DNA of 64,000 bases from Bacteroidota bacterium (lineage in GTDB: Bacteria; Bacteroidota; Bacteroidia; Flavobacteriales_E; Vicingaceae), in contig JABFGJ010000001.1 of assembly GCA_013112545.1 (NCBI GenBank), positions 62,001 to 126,000 of the forward strand, given 5' to 3'. A model generated the notes under the pieces. It made no database searches. It was given only the letters and a program-made list of their open reading frames with translations, and was not told the DNA's origin. Each line of letters opens with the position of its first letter. The first letter of the stretch is position 1. Position numbers and translations under genes: made by a program. Positions 35,982-45,482 of this stretch are shown piece by piece.

Positions 35982-36900
35982 GAAATTCAATATTTCGTTT
36001 CAAGCCGTTAAACTTTGTTCTCTTAACTGCTGACTTTTTAAATATTTTTTGAAATTTCTCTTGAGTTAACTCATTCCATTCCTCTTTGCTTAACTCTAAT
36101 AATCCGGGATTTGGATTAAATTTCATTTCTTGATGTTGCTTGCTAAACCGATTCCAAGGACACACATCCTGACAGATATCACAACCAAACATCCAATTTT
36201 CCATTTTCCCTTTTAAATCATTTGGTAAAACTTCGTCTTTTAGTTCTATCGTTAAATATGAAATGCACTTTTGGGCGTTTAAAACTTTATGAGGTAAAAT
36301 AGCTTCTGTTGGACAGTTGTCTATACAAGCAGTGCAAGAGCCGCAATAATCTTTAATTGGCCCATCATAGTCTAATTCTAAGTCAATGATTAGTTCTGAA
36401 ATAAAAAAATTAGACCCCTGAGCCTTATTTATTAAAAGACTGTGCTTCCCAATCCATCCAAGACCACTATTTCTTGCTAAGGCTCGTTCTAAAACAGGTG
36501 CAGAATCAACAAAAACTCGGCCTTCAACTTGCCCTATTTTTTCTTGTATGTATTCCAAAAAAATTTTTAGCTTCTCTTTAACTACAAAATGATAATCCTC
36601 ACCATAAGCATAAGTCGAGATTCTAGGTGCATCTTTATCTTTTGGCCGTAATGCTGTATGATAGTTATACAATAGTGAAACGACAGACTTTGCACCTTCG
36701 ACCAACTTACTTGGATCGCATCTTTTTTCAAAATGGTTTTCCATATAAGACATCTTACCGTGATATCCTTTGTTTAGCCATTTTTCAAGATGATTTGCAT
36801 CTTCTTCTAGAAATTCTGCTTTAGTTATTCCAACAAAATCAAATCCTAATTCAAATGCTTTCTGCTTAATTAGTAAAGTATATTTTTGTTTGTCTGGCAT
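35974..36900 (-). CDS. queG: Epoxyqueuosine reductase QueG
   Basis: Last step of queuosine synthesis: reduces epoxyqueuosine in tRNA to queuosine using cobalamin and two [4Fe-4S] clusters. The 308-residue protein has the cluster motifs [17 protein letters not shown] and [11 protein letters not shown] plus [20 protein letters not shown], typical of QueG. It lacks the C-terminal HEAT-like extension found in the E. coli protein, which is normal for the shorter Bacteroidetes form. The ATG overlaps the ruvB stop (TAATG), so the two are translationally coupled. queA, the preceding enzyme in the pathway, is at 52.4-53.5 kb. Confidence 0.95.
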   Translation of the reverse strand: MPDKQKYTLLIKQKAFELGFDFVGITKAEFLEEDANHLEKWLNKGYHGKMSYMENHFEKRCDPSKLVEGAKSVVSLLYNYHTALRPKDKDAPRISTYAYGEDYHFVVKEKLKIFLEYIQEKIGQVEGRVFVDSAPVLERALARNSGLGWIGKHSLLINKAQGSNFFISELIIDLELDYDGPIKDYCGSCTACIDNCPTEAILPHKVLNAQKCISYLTIELKDEVLPNDLKGKMENWMFGCDICQDVCPWNRFSKQHQEMKFNPNPGLLELSKEEWNELTQEKFQKIFKKSAVKRTKFNGLKRNIEFLK

Positions 36901-37925
36901 TATTCAAAGAGTGTCCCCGCATTGCGATGATTTGTTCTTCCCAAATGCTTATAAGCTCGTTCTGTTACTTCTCTACCTCTAGGAGTTCTGGTTATAAAGC
37001 CCTCTTTGATTAGAAAAGGCTCATACACTTCTTCTATGGTTCCCGCTTGTTCTCCAACAGCTGTAGCAATCGTTGTTAATCCAACAGGCCCACCTTTAAA
37101 TTTATCGATAATGGTAATCAAAACACGATTATCCATTTCATCTAAACCATACTTATCTACATTTAAGGCGTCTAAAGCAAACAAGGCGATTTTTATGTTT
37201 ATAATCCCATTGCCTTTTATTTGTGCAAAATCTCGAACCCTTCTAAGTAAAGAGTTTACTATTCTTGGGGTTCCTCTACTTCTACCGGCAATCTCAATGG
37301 CTGCTTCATCAATAATCTCTATTCTTAAAATGCCTGCCGATCGTTTTACAATGGTAGTCAGCAGTTCTTTATCATAATACTCTAAGCGAGAATTAATTCC
37401 AAAACGAGCTCTTAAAGGCGCTGTTAAAAGACCTGCTCGGGTTGTTGCTCCAATTAAAGTAAATGGGTTTAGTTTAATTTGCACACTACGGGCATTGGGT
37501 CCAGAATCAATCATGATGTCGATTTTATAATCCTCCATGGCTGAATACAAGTACTCTTCAACTACAGGACTTAATCGGTGTATTTCATCAATAAATAATA
37601 CATCGCCTTCATCTAGATTGGTCAGCAAACCTGCAAGGTCAGCAGGTTTTTCTAAAACAGGGCCTGATGTTACTCTAAAGCCGACATTCATTTCATTGGC
37701 TATAATATTAGCTAAGGTAGTTTTTCCTAAACCAGGAGGGCCGTGCAATAAAACATGATCAAGAGCTTCTCCCCTTAAAGTCGCAGCTTCAACAAATATT
37801 TTTAAATTGTCCACAATTTTAGCTTGACCAGTAAAATCGCTAAAGTTTAAGGGCCTTAAAACCTTTTCAATTTCATTTTCTTCAGGGTTGTTTGCAAATG
37901 ACTCTGGATTAAGGTTTTCGTTCAT
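36900..37925 (-). CDS. ruvB: Holliday junction helicase motor RuvB
   Basis: AAA+ motor that drives branch migration with RuvA. The 341 residues include the start [18 protein letters not shown], Walker A GPPGLGKT (62-69), Walker B DEIH (113-116), sensor 1 IGATTRAG, the arginine-finger region ARFGI and the C-terminal winged helix ([15 protein letters not shown]). All parts of the family are intact. It is followed by queG with a 1 bp overlap. ruvA is about 10 kb away in the maeB-ruvA-sprA cluster, and ruvC is not in the window. Confidence 0.97.
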   Translation of the reverse strand: MNENLNPESFANNPEENEIEKVLRPLNFSDFTGQAKIVDNLKIFVEAATLRGEALDHVLLHGPPGLGKTTLANIIANEMNVGFRVTSGPVLEKPADLAGLLTNLDEGDVLFIDEIHRLSPVVEEYLYSAMEDYKIDIMIDSGPNARSVQIKLNPFTLIGATTRAGLLTAPLRARFGINSRLEYYDKELLTTIVKRSAGILRIEIIDEAAIEIAGRSRGTPRIVNSLLRRVRDFAQIKGNGIINIKIALFALDALNVDKYGLDEMDNRVLITIIDKFKGGPVGLTTIATAVGEQAGTIEEVYEPFLIKEGFITRTPRGREVTERAYKHLGRTNHRNAGTLFE

Positions 37926-37955
37926 GGATATAAAGTAAATTTTAAAACTATGAAA

Positions 37956-38582
37956 TTATCTATTCCTTAGCTTATTATATAATTCTTGGAAATAAATTTT
38001 TGTTTTAAATATATATACTGGTGAAGTAAAGCGTTCTTCGATATCACGATTTGGCAAAATCATGAGTCGATAGCCAACTCCCATACCTAAGCCAAAATAT
38101 TTTAAAACCCGATATTCAAATGCAATTGCAGGTTCGTAACTTATCACAAATGCTTTGTTTAATTGGTTTGGTCCTTCGGGTTCTAAGTTTTTATAAAAAG
38201 AATGTCCAAATCCAAATTGTATAGGAATTGAAAGTTCCCAACGTGCATCTCTATAAAAAGTATATTCTAGGTAGGGCGACAAATAATTAAACTTTAATTC
38301 GCCTTTAAAAAATTGGGATTTAAACTCAACATTTGTTTTGTGAATGGTTGACCACAATTGATTATACCCTAGTCCTACACTCAGTTTTTTGTCAAACTGC
38401 ACTCCTATTTTTATACCAGCAATTCTAACTCCTGAAGTACTGATGAAAGAATTTCGAGAATCAAACCTAAATTCTAGTTTTGGTTTTTTTTTGATGGCTT
38501 CCTTTAGTTCCTTTTCAAATTCTTGAGCTGAAAGATTTAAAAAGAAGAACATAAAAAAGAAAAGGAATAAGCTTTTTTTCAT
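37956..38582 (-). CDS. Putative outer-membrane beta-barrel protein, 208 aa
   Basis: Signal peptide MKKSLFLFFFMFFFLNLSAQ, then a short charged stretch (EFEKELKEAIKKKPKLEFRFD). About eight predicted amphipathic strands follow with glycine and aromatic alternation, for example GIKIGVQFDKKLSVGLGYNQ and YFGLGMGVGYRLM. No named family recognised. Located 30 bp upstream of ruvB on the same strand but unlikely to be related in function. The topology call is from pattern only. Confidence 0.68.
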   Translation of the reverse strand: MKKSLFLFFFMFFFLNLSAQEFEKELKEAIKKKPKLEFRFDSRNSFISTSGVRIAGIKIGVQFDKKLSVGLGYNQLWSTIHKTNVEFKSQFFKGELKFNYLSPYLEYTFYRDARWELSIPIQFGFGHSFYKNLEPEGPNQLNKAFVISYEPAIAFEYRVLKYFGLGMGVGYRLMILPNRDIEERFTSPVYIFKTKIYFQELYNKLRNR

Positions 38583-38655
38583 AAAAAATACGAATCAAAT
38601 AAAACAGCTTTAACATAAGAACTAATAGAAACATATTAATTCCTATTTAGTTGTA

Positions 38656-39510
38656 TTAATTGATCACAATTACCATGTACTTCGATGCTTTCCAGAACTC
38701 CTCGGCATTAGTAATTACTAGGCTATCTATTTTTCCTTCTGAACTTTTAAATTCATAAGAACTCGTAGGATGCTTTGTTATCAATTCTGCTTTTTTAGCA
38801 TAGATTAAAAAAGATTTTTGTTTTGTGATATCTATTTTGCTGAAGTAGTCTTTATTGAAATTGTCATTTAAAGTTTCGCTTTTGCCTAAACCCAAAAAGC
38901 CTCCTTCTTTTGAAATAACGTTTTTCTCTTTCAGTTCTTTAAAAGTCCCATAAGCATAATAACCTTCATTAATCTTATCAATTTTACTTTGTATTTGACT
39001 GTCTTTCTGTCTATTGCTGTATTGCAAGGAGTCGATAGAAAAGTATAGGTTATTTATTTTTATGTTTTTAGCTTCCAGAGCATCGTTCAATTTGGCAATT
39101 TCTAGATTTTTCTCAGCAATTTGATTATTTAAGCCTTGAATAAGCTTTCGAAATTCAGCCATTTTAATGTTAGAGCTTTTTAATTTGGCATTTAAATCCT
39201 GAATTAATGCCTCGTTTTTCTTCATTAATTCACTGATTAACTCAATGTCTTTATTAATTTCATTAGCTCCACCATTGGTATCAAAATCATCGTTGTTGGC
39301 ATTGATAGAAATAAAACCTTCGCGTTCTTTAATCGCATTCAAATTTGCTTGAATCGTATTAAAACTAGCTAACATCTCATTAATTACAGAATCTTGATTT
39401 TCTTTAACCTCATTTAATGTTTGATTTTGATTTGACAATTCATCAATTTTATCTTGATTACAAGCTATTGTAAAAGATATGGTAAGAAGTATAAATGCTA
39501 ATTTTTTCAT
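38656..39510 (-). CDS. Coiled-coil lipoprotein, 284 aa
   Basis: Lipoprotein signal with lipobox FTIAC (Cys 17). It is followed by a long heptad-rich region (about 20-180) such as KIDELSNQNQTLNEVKENQD and LNNQIAEKNLEIAKLNDALE that must form a coiled coil. A globular C-terminal part of about 100 residues (YYAYGTFKELKEKNVISKEG ... YEFKSSEGKID) resembles an uncharacterised Bacteroidetes envelope module. A rod-like periplasmic tether is plausible. Its start faces the divergent solute-binding gene across 115 bp. Function unknown. Confidence 0.7.
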   Translation of the reverse strand: MKKLAFILLTISFTIACNQDKIDELSNQNQTLNEVKENQDSVINEMLASFNTIQANLNAIKEREGFISINANNDDFDTNGGANEINKDIELISELMKKNEALIQDLNAKLKSSNIKMAEFRKLIQGLNNQIAEKNLEIAKLNDALEAKNIKINNLYFSIDSLQYSNRQKDSQIQSKIDKINEGYYAYGTFKELKEKNVISKEGGFLGLGKSETLNDNFNKDYFSKIDITKQKSFLIYAKKAELITKHPTSSYEFKSSEGKIDSLVITNAEEFWKASKYMVIVIN

Positions 39511-39607
39511 GGGTGTTAATTTTATGCAAATATCTAATTTTTAAGTGTCACTTTAAACTTCATTCTAAATTACATATTAAAACTAAAAATATTCATCTTC
39601 AATAACT

Positions 39608-39615
39608 TAAATTTG
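39608..39615 (+). promoter_or_regulatory. -7 element of the solute-binding protein gene
   Basis: TAAATTTG, a perfect Bacteroidetes -7 box, ends 10 bp before the ATG at 39626. No clear TTTG lies at the expected upstream distance. The leader would be about 6 bases, or 12 if translation begins at the second Met (39632). Confidence 0.4.
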
Positions 39616-39625
39616 CAAAAAAAAG

Positions 39626-40474
39626 ATGAAAATGAATAAACTATTACTTTTAAGTATTTTACTTCTGAGTGTATTTGGACTGAAATCTCAAAACAATACT
39701 TGGAAAGAAGCGGTAGAGTCAAAAAATGCAGTGTTAGATGTAATTTTTTATGAGAATGAACCCTTTTCTTATTTTGATAAAGACAAGCAATTGACAGGTA
39801 TAGAAATTGACATCCTGAATTCTTTTAAAAAATGGATGTATCAAAACAAAGGGGTAGCATTAAACTACAATTATATCAAATCAACAAGTTTTCAAAATAC
39901 GCTGACAACAATAGCAAATGGAAAAACCAATTCAATTGGTGCAAGCACTGTGTCAAAAACGGATCAGAGAGCTAGAGATTATAACTTTTCAGCACCTTAT
40001 TTAAAGAATATTTCAGTTTTAATTTCTCATGGCGATGTGCCAACTTTAGTTTCAACCAATCATTTTGAAACTACTTTTTCAGGTTTAATACCAATTACAA
40101 TCCAAGGCTCTATACACGAAACCCTTTTGAAAGAAGTAGTAAAAGCATGCAAAAGTGAGCGAACTCCTGAGTTTGCAGATTCTCCCATGAAAATTTTAGA
40201 ACTTATAAGTGATAACCCAAGATATTACGGTTATGTTGATATATTAACCTATTGGAAATACATTAAAAACCATCCAAGTAATATTAAAATGCACAAAAAG
40301 GCAACGATAGGAAATGAATTTTTAGGATTTATCTTTCCTCAAAACTCAGATTGGAATATACCAATGAATGAATTTTTTGAAAGTGGCTTTGGGTTTACCT
40401 CAACTAAAGCTTATCGAGAAATTTTAGAAAAGCACTTGGGTTATGAAGTGATTGATTTTGTAGAGTTGGATTAA
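39626..40474 (+). CDS. Periplasmic solute-binding protein (family 3 type), orphan
   Basis: A 282-residue exported protein (signal NKLLLLSILLLSVFGLKSQ) with the fold of polar amino-acid binding proteins: ENEPFSYFDKDKQLTGIEID, then SIGASTVSKTDQRARDYNFSAPYL, both typical of SBP_bac_3. There is no ABC permease or ATPase nearby. Orphan members of this fold can act as sensors or enzymes (for example lytic transglycosylase MltF). The usual transglycosylase domain is absent here, so a transport or sensing role cannot be decided. A terminator follows. Confidence 0.78.
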   Translation: MKMNKLLLLSILLLSVFGLKSQNNTWKEAVESKNAVLDVIFYENEPFSYFDKDKQLTGIEIDILNSFKKWMYQNKGVALNYNYIKSTSFQNTLTTIANGKTNSIGASTVSKTDQRARDYNFSAPYLKNISVLISHGDVPTLVSTNHFETTFSGLIPITIQGSIHETLLKEVVKACKSERTPEFADSPMKILELISDNPRYYGYVDILTYWKYIKNHPSNIKMHKKATIGNEFLGFIFPQNSDWNIPMNEFFESGFGFTSTKAYREILEKHLGYEVIDFVELD

Positions 40475-40497
40475 TAAAGATCTAACTAACATAACAC

Positions 40498-40535
40498 AAA
40501 GCCCTCAATTTGACTGTTGTTAAATTGGGGGCTTT
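40498..40535 (+). terminator. Terminator after the solute-binding protein gene
   Basis: AAAGCCCTCAATTT (40498-40511), a 10 nt loop, then AAATTGGGGGCTTT (40522-40535): a 14 bp stem with one G-T wobble, followed by a T-containing run. It lies 24 bp past the stop. Confidence 0.82.
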
Positions 40536-40635
40536 GTCGTTTTATTGGTGTTTTGAAAACTTAACTAAAATGACACGAAAATTCTTTTTTTAATTAAAAG
40601 CTGCTGGCATTGTAAATTTCGCTACCTTTAACATC

Positions 40636-42207
40636 ATGTTAACTAAACCATTAGTTATAATATCACCAAAAAAAGAAGTGAAAATTCACCTCATTAAAAT
40701 TGCAAGCTATTTCATTTTATGTTTCTTTATTTTAGTTTGGTCAACTACAGCTGCCCAATCATTTCAAACAATACAAAATTTAGGTTACGAAGATGAAGCG
40801 ATTGAAGTAATTGAACTTTCCAATAATCGATATCTGATTGCTGGAGCAATTTCTAGCAGTTCAGATAATTGGTTTCCTTATTATGATAATGCTTTTGTTG
40901 CCATTGCTGATTCTATGGGAGCTATCATCTCAACTAAACCAATCCCTAATTTTTATCCAAGAGGGATGTTTTTGCTTTCAGACACTATAATTATTGCTGG
41001 ATATCAAATGATGACTCCAAGCGGTTATTTTGGCATTGCAATTCATCAATTAGACACAGCTTTGAATGTTTTACGTTCAAGTGTTTATGCGCCGAATAAT
41101 TTTGCAGCTTTTTCTGGAGTTCCCTGTATAGATTATAATAAAAAAGCAATGAAATATGCCATTTATAAAATTAATGTCAACACAAACAGATTAAGTTCAG
41201 TTTTGTTTAATTATAATATAATTCAGAATACATACACCAGTTTGGTTTATGATTCTACCTTATATGGATTACCAATAACAAATTTTATTTCTCAAAATAA
41301 AACGCTAGTATATCAATTCATAAGCTCCGGGCAAGGTTCATATCCTGGTTTGGTGACAATTAATAATTCAGGACAAGTCTTGTCATCCAAACGTGTTAAT
41401 ACAGGAATTCGTAATTATTTTATGCAACCTGATACAATCTTTCTTGGTATTTCTGTAGAAATATTAAAGTACCAAAATTATTTTTTTCTACAGGGTGAAG
41501 TGAGGAATCCGAATGCAAATACAGTTTTACTAAGTGGTAGTCAAGATGAAGATTATGCACTTATTGTTCTAGATTCTAATCTAAACCGCATAGGGGTGAG
41601 CATTATCGGTTCGCCAGATTCTGCAGATGCCCCTGCGTATAATGGCATGGTGTTTAAAAACAATCGCTTGTTTATTGGCGGCACTAAAAATTGGTGGTTT
41701 GATGATTACTACAAACCAGAGGCTAGTTTTATTCGCATTAGCGAACACAATCTAAATGGTAGTTTTATTCAAGAACGTTTTTATAGTACGGGTAAATTTT
41801 TAAAACTCAACACCATAAAAGGCACTAAAGATGGCGGTTTTATTTTAGTAGGCTCTAGTTATGATTCGTTGGGAGCGCATCAAAATGGCCTAGATTTATT
41901 TATTATGAAACTAGATTCCTTGGGCAACTTAACAGGTATAAATGGCAAAAAAGCAAGCAAATTGAGTGCTTTAAATTTTGCAGTTTATCCAAACCCTGCA
42001 AGTGAGTTTGTAACATTCCAAAAGATCAATCAATTTCAAGAATATCACTTACAAGTAGTAAATCTGCTAGGTTATGAAATTTACAACAGTTTTTGGCAAA
42101 ATGACAAATTGAATATAGACCTCAGTCAATACAAAGCAGGTTTATACCTTTATCGAATTACTGATAAAACAGGTGCTGTTTTTCAAGGGAAGTTTATAAA
42201 AAAATAA
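40636..42207 (+). CDS. Secreted protein with T9SS type A sorting domain, 523 aa
   Basis: The signal region is unusually long at its positive end (MLTKPLVIISPKKEVKIHLI) before the hydrophobic core SYFILCFFILVWSTTAAQ. The body consists of beta strands with repeated sections such as LSNNRYLIAGAISSSSDNW and GTKDGGFILVGSSYDSLGAH, which resemble propeller-like repeats seen in secreted Bacteroidetes proteins. The C-terminal 80 residues are a T9SS type A sorting domain: NFAVYPNPASEFVTFQ ... QYKAGLYLYRITDKTG ... FIKK. The substrate or role is unknown. A possible -7 box TACCTTTA (40623-40630) precedes the ATG. A perfect terminator follows. Confidence 0.85.
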   Translation: MLTKPLVIISPKKEVKIHLIKIASYFILCFFILVWSTTAAQSFQTIQNLGYEDEAIEVIELSNNRYLIAGAISSSSDNWFPYYDNAFVAIADSMGAIISTKPIPNFYPRGMFLLSDTIIIAGYQMMTPSGYFGIAIHQLDTALNVLRSSVYAPNNFAAFSGVPCIDYNKKAMKYAIYKINVNTNRLSSVLFNYNIIQNTYTSLVYDSTLYGLPITNFISQNKTLVYQFISSGQGSYPGLVTINNSGQVLSSKRVNTGIRNYFMQPDTIFLGISVEILKYQNYFFLQGEVRNPNANTVLLSGSQDEDYALIVLDSNLNRIGVSIIGSPDSADAPAYNGMVFKNNRLFIGGTKNWWFDDYYKPEASFIRISEHNLNGSFIQERFYSTGKFLKLNTIKGTKDGGFILVGSSYDSLGAHQNGLDLFIMKLDSLGNLTGINGKKASKLSALNFAVYPNPASEFVTFQKINQFQEYHLQVVNLLGYEIYNSFWQNDKLNIDLSQYKAGLYLYRITDKTGAVFQGKFIKK

Positions 42208-42253
42208 GCGTTCAATAATATTTTATTCTGTTTAGGATTTTATTCCCCTCCAT

Positions 42254-42297
42254 AAAATCAAGAAGCCTTCGCCATTTGGCGAAGGCTTCTTGATTTT
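42254..42297. terminator. Bidirectional terminator with a 20 bp perfect stem
   Basis: AAAATCAAGAAGCCTTCGCC (42254-42273), loop ATTT, and its exact complement at 42278-42297. It sits between the convergent T9SS cargo gene and the SulP gene and can serve both; the SulP stop codon begins 2 bp away. Confidence 0.92.
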
Positions 42298-42298
42298 G

Positions 42299-43852
42299 TT
42301 AATAATCTACCGTACTATATTTTGTATTGCTTTTTACTACCACTTTTATATTTTTTTCTGGAGCGGCATTTTTTCTAAAGTTTTCAATAATCTCATATAC
42401 ATCATAGTCAACTTTTATCGAATCTGTCAGGTCTATCACGATTTCTGAATTAAAAGGTAGCCGATTTAGCTCTTTTAAGATTGCTCCTTTATTTAAGAAA
42501 CTCACTTCTTCCGACAAGGTCATTTCTACTAAATGTGTGGTATTGTTTTTTTCTTTAATATGCATGAAATGAGAGTTTTTGTAATTGTCTCGAACAATAA
42601 AAAAGATAGAAACTGCAAGCCCAATGGCTATACCGCTTAATAAATCTGTAAAAACAATACCCAAAATTGTAATGATAAATGGGACAAATTGTTTGTATCC
42701 CAATTGATACATGTGTTTAAACAAACTGGGTTTTGCCAATTTAAATCCAACTACAAAAAGGATGCTAGCTAAAACACCTAATGGTATGTAATTTATAAGT
42801 TGCGGAATCACAATCACACTTATTAATAAGAGAAAACCGTGAATAATACCCGACAGTTTTGTTTTTGCTCCTGATTGAATATTTGCAGAACTTCTAACGA
42901 TAACCTGAGTTATAGGAAGCCCTCCAATAAGCCCTGAGATTACGTTGCCAGCCCCCTGAGCTATCAACTCTCTATTGGTTGGGGTCACTCTTTTAATTGG
43001 GTCTAATTTATCTGTTGCTTCTACACTTAATAATGTTTCTAAACTTGCTACTACAGCTAAAGTAAATGCAATTACATATACGTTGTAATTTCCAATTAAT
43101 GAAAAATCAGGAAAACTAAATTGACTTAAAAATGAATTGAAGTCCCCAGCAACTGGAACATTTACAAGATGTTCTCTTGTAATAGCACAAGATGGAAAAT
43201 AGTTAAGGCATAAATACTCATAGATAATTCCAAATGCAACAGCTACAATTGGGCCTTGTACTATAGAAAAGAACTTGGCCTTTTTACTTAAATAATTGTC
43301 CCAAAACAATATAATAAATAGTGATGTAGCCGAAACTACAATAACAGGCAATGATATGTAATCTAACATTTTAACAATTTCAGATAATGTATTTCCACCA
43401 TCTGCGTGCTTGAATTTCATGTCCATCTCGTAGCCAGAATCATATCCAAATGCATGAGGGATTTGCTTTAAAATAATAATGAATCCTATTCCAGATAACA
43501 TTCCTTTGATAACAGAGGAAGGGAAAAAATATCCAACAAATCCCGCTTTTAAAAGTCCCAATATCAATTGGATAATTCCTGCAAATACCACAGCAAGCAA
43601 GAATGCTTCAAATGAGCCGAGTTCTTGAATTGAGCTTAAAACAATAACTGCTAATCCAGCAGCAGGCCCACTAACCCCTAATGAAGAACCACTAATAGAC
43701 CCAACGACAATGCCTCCTACAATACCGGCAATTAAACCAGAAAATAACGGAGCGCCACTGGCTAATGCAATTCCTAAACATAAAGGGAGTGCAACAAAAA
43801 ACACAATAACACTCGAAGGCAAATCATGCTTGATTTCTTTAAAAAATTTCAT
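42299..43852 (-). CDS. SulP family anion transporter with STAS domain
   Basis: A 517-residue permease of the SulP/SLC26 family. It starts HDLPSSVIVFFVALPLCLGIALA and carries the SulP signature in GLIGGLPITQVIVRSSANIQ, with about twelve to fourteen membrane segments to residue 415. A short STAS domain ends the protein (SEIVIDLTDSIKVDYDVYEI). In marine Bacteroidetes such proteins are often bicarbonate or sulfate transporters; the substrate cannot be decided here because no carbonic anhydrase or sulfate assimilation gene is adjacent. An 8 bp inverted repeat (ATATACCC/GGGTATAT, 43869-43903) lies in its leader. Confidence 0.9.
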   Translation of the reverse strand: MKFFKEIKHDLPSSVIVFFVALPLCLGIALASGAPLFSGLIAGIVGGIVVGSISGSSLGVSGPAAGLAVIVLSSIQELGSFEAFLLAVVFAGIIQLILGLLKAGFVGYFFPSSVIKGMLSGIGFIIILKQIPHAFGYDSGYEMDMKFKHADGGNTLSEIVKMLDYISLPVIVVSATSLFIILFWDNYLSKKAKFFSIVQGPIVAVAFGIIYEYLCLNYFPSCAITREHLVNVPVAGDFNSFLSQFSFPDFSLIGNYNVYVIAFTLAVVASLETLLSVEATDKLDPIKRVTPTNRELIAQGAGNVISGLIGGLPITQVIVRSSANIQSGAKTKLSGIIHGFLLLISVIVIPQLINYIPLGVLASILFVVGFKLAKPSLFKHMYQLGYKQFVPFIITILGIVFTDLLSGIAIGLAVSIFFIVRDNYKNSHFMHIKEKNNTTHLVEMTLSEEVSFLNKGAILKELNRLPFNSEIVIDLTDSIKVDYDVYEIIENFRKNAAPEKNIKVVVKSNTKYSTVDY

Positions 43853-43868
43853 AAAAAATTTAATTAGA

Positions 43869-43903
43869 ATATACCCTATTGCTTTATCGAACTATGGGTA
43901 TAT
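43869..43903. repeat. Inverted repeat upstream of the SulP gene
   Basis: ATATACCC (43869-43876) and GGGTATAT (43896-43903) form an 8 bp inverted repeat around a 19 nt spacer, 17-51 bp upstream of the SulP ATG. It could be a regulator site or a leader hairpin. A second hairpin, CCTTCAA-N7-TTGAAGG at 43926-43946, lies just past the stop of the upstream 105-residue gene and may be a weak terminator. Confidence 0.4.
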
Positions 43904-43955
43904 CAGTTATATAATAATTTTATCGCCTTCAAAATCAACTTGAAGGGTAGTTTTA

Positions 43956-44273
43956 TTATATAGCCTCTGGAGGGGGGGTTGTCACTTTAAGATGACCTTT
44001 AGATAGTTTTAATGAATTACTTTTAAAGGCAATTGCATTTGTTTGATTGTAACCTGATATTGCTAGTGAGTTTAAAACTGAAGCTACTTTGCTTTTAACT
44101 TCTTTTACTTCACTACTTTGGGTTTCATTCTCCTCTTCTTGAGTTGTGATATTAATTGTGATTTTAATATCCCCAAAATAATCAGTAAAGTATGAGATGT
44201 TTTGTAGTGCCGATAAACCAAAAAAGGTAAACGCCGACACAATAAGCATGAAATATGTTTTCTTTATAATCAA
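43956..44273 (-). CDS. Hypothetical membrane-anchored protein, 105 aa
   Basis: One hydrophobic N-terminal segment (YFMLIVSAFTFFGLSALQ), then a polar domain with an acidic stretch (QEEENETQSSEVKEVKSK) and an Ala/Ser-rich helix. The frame opens with TTG at 44273 (MIIKKTYFM...); an ATG eight codons later (44249) would remove the two lysines that precede the hydrophobic run. It has no recognised family, and its neighbours (SulP and a YCF48-like lipoprotein) give no hint. Coding status is moderately supported by the signal-anchor layout. Confidence 0.55.
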   Translation of the reverse strand: MIIKKTYFMLIVSAFTFFGLSALQNISYFTDYFGDIKITINITTQEEENETQSSEVKEVKSKVASVLNSLAISGYNQTNAIAFKSNSLKLSKGHLKVTTPPPEAI

Positions 44274-44351
44274 ATCTGAAAAAATACTTTTAAGGTTTAC
44301 AAAACTAAAGCTATTCTATTGTAAAATTCAGCTTATGACATTAAATTTATG

Positions 44352-45410
44352 TTAATCTTGTTTTTGATTATTCATAATTTCAATTAAAAATACATTTCCA
44401 TCTTTAGTTCCAGCATAAGCTTTGGAAGAATTTGGGGCAAATTGCAAAGTGTTTACGTTTTCAGAAGTTATACTATTCCATGTTTCACCACTGTCAGTTG
44501 ACAAGTCAATTCCGTTTGTACCGCCAGCAAGCCAACAATTCTCTTTTTCAGAAAAATCTATAACCGATCGAAAGCCATTGACTGGTTCTAAGGTTTTTTT
44601 CCAGTTCATTCCATCAGTAGAAGAAATCGGAATTCGAGTTGAGTCGGGCTCTAAATAATCTCCACCTACCGCAATTAATTGCCCTTTGCCAAAAGCAATT
44701 GAGTATGCTCCTATGCTAGCATCACCAGCATACATGGGCGTTTTACTAGCTGTCCATAAATCGCCATCTTTTGAGTGAAATACTCGAACCTCTTCTCCTC
44801 CTAGGGCAATAAAATAATTTCCGTTATCATCAATTGCGATGCAAGAACCGCTAGCAGCAAAACCATTTTCAATTTCCAATGGCTTTGGAAGCTTTTCGGC
44901 TGGAATTCTTTCCCACGTTTCTCCTCCATTTTTAGTTATAAGTATCAAATGACTACCTCCTAAAACATCGCCAAATACGATTCCTTCTTGTTTATTTTTA
45001 AAAGCAATAGAATTCATAAATGCAGCTGAATCATAATTTTCATGCACCAATTTCCAATGAGCTCCAGCATCATACGTTTTGTAAATTCTAGATGGAAAAC
45101 CTGCACTAATTACTATGGCCTCATCAGAAGAAAAAGCTTCTACATCTCTAAAATCTAAAGAATCTTGATCGGGTGAGGGTAAAAGTTCCCAATGTGCTCC
45201 TGCATCCTTTGTTCTTATTATGCTTCCTTTGGCTCCGCTTAACCAAGCAAGCTCTTCGCTAAGTACAGAAATTCCGCGAAGGCTAGAATGTGTAGGAGAA
45301 ACTTGTTTGTTAATCAATATTTCAATTTCTTGACTTACCTTTTCAGCTGTTGAATGTTGTTGACAAGATGCGAAAACAACTATTAAAGACAATAAAAAGA
45401 AAACCCTCAT
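44352..45410 (-). CDS. YCF48/BNR-repeat beta-propeller lipoprotein
   Basis: A 352-residue lipoprotein (lipobox VVFASC, Cys 16) made of repeats that match the photosystem II assembly factor YCF48 and BNR (Asp-box) type. Examples are WLSGAKGSIIRTKDAGAHW, IYKTYDAGAHWKLV, LITKNGGETWERI and LSTDSGETWNSI. About seven blades would form a propeller in the periplasm or at the surface. In Bacteroidetes these proteins have no link to photosynthesis, and their ligand is unknown. The fumC terminator separates it from the fumarase gene upstream. Confidence 0.85.
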   Translation of the reverse strand: MRVFFLLSLIVVFASCQQHSTAEKVSQEIEILINKQVSPTHSSLRGISVLSEELAWLSGAKGSIIRTKDAGAHWELLPSPDQDSLDFRDVEAFSSDEAIVISAGFPSRIYKTYDAGAHWKLVHENYDSAAFMNSIAFKNKQEGIVFGDVLGGSHLILITKNGGETWERIPAEKLPKPLEIENGFAASGSCIAIDDNGNYFIALGGEEVRVFHSKDGDLWTASKTPMYAGDASIGAYSIAFGKGQLIAVGGDYLEPDSTRIPISSTDGMNWKKTLEPVNGFRSVIDFSEKENCWLAGGTNGIDLSTDSGETWNSITSENVNTLQFAPNSSKAYAGTKDGNVFLIEIMNNQKQD

Positions 45411-45434
45411 AGCTATCGATTTTGAAAATGAAAA

Positions 45435-45460
45435 AGCCGATTTGCAATTGCAAATCGGCT
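45435..45460 (-). terminator. Terminator downstream of fumC
   Basis: AGCCGATTTGCAA (45435-45447) and TTGCAAATCGGCT (45448-45460) form a perfect 26 bp palindrome. On the minus strand it is followed by TTTTTCATTTT. It lies 22 bp beyond the fumC stop, so it ends that transcript before the YCF48-like gene. Confidence 0.88.
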
Positions 45461-45482
45461 CTAAATATAGTCAATGATATTG

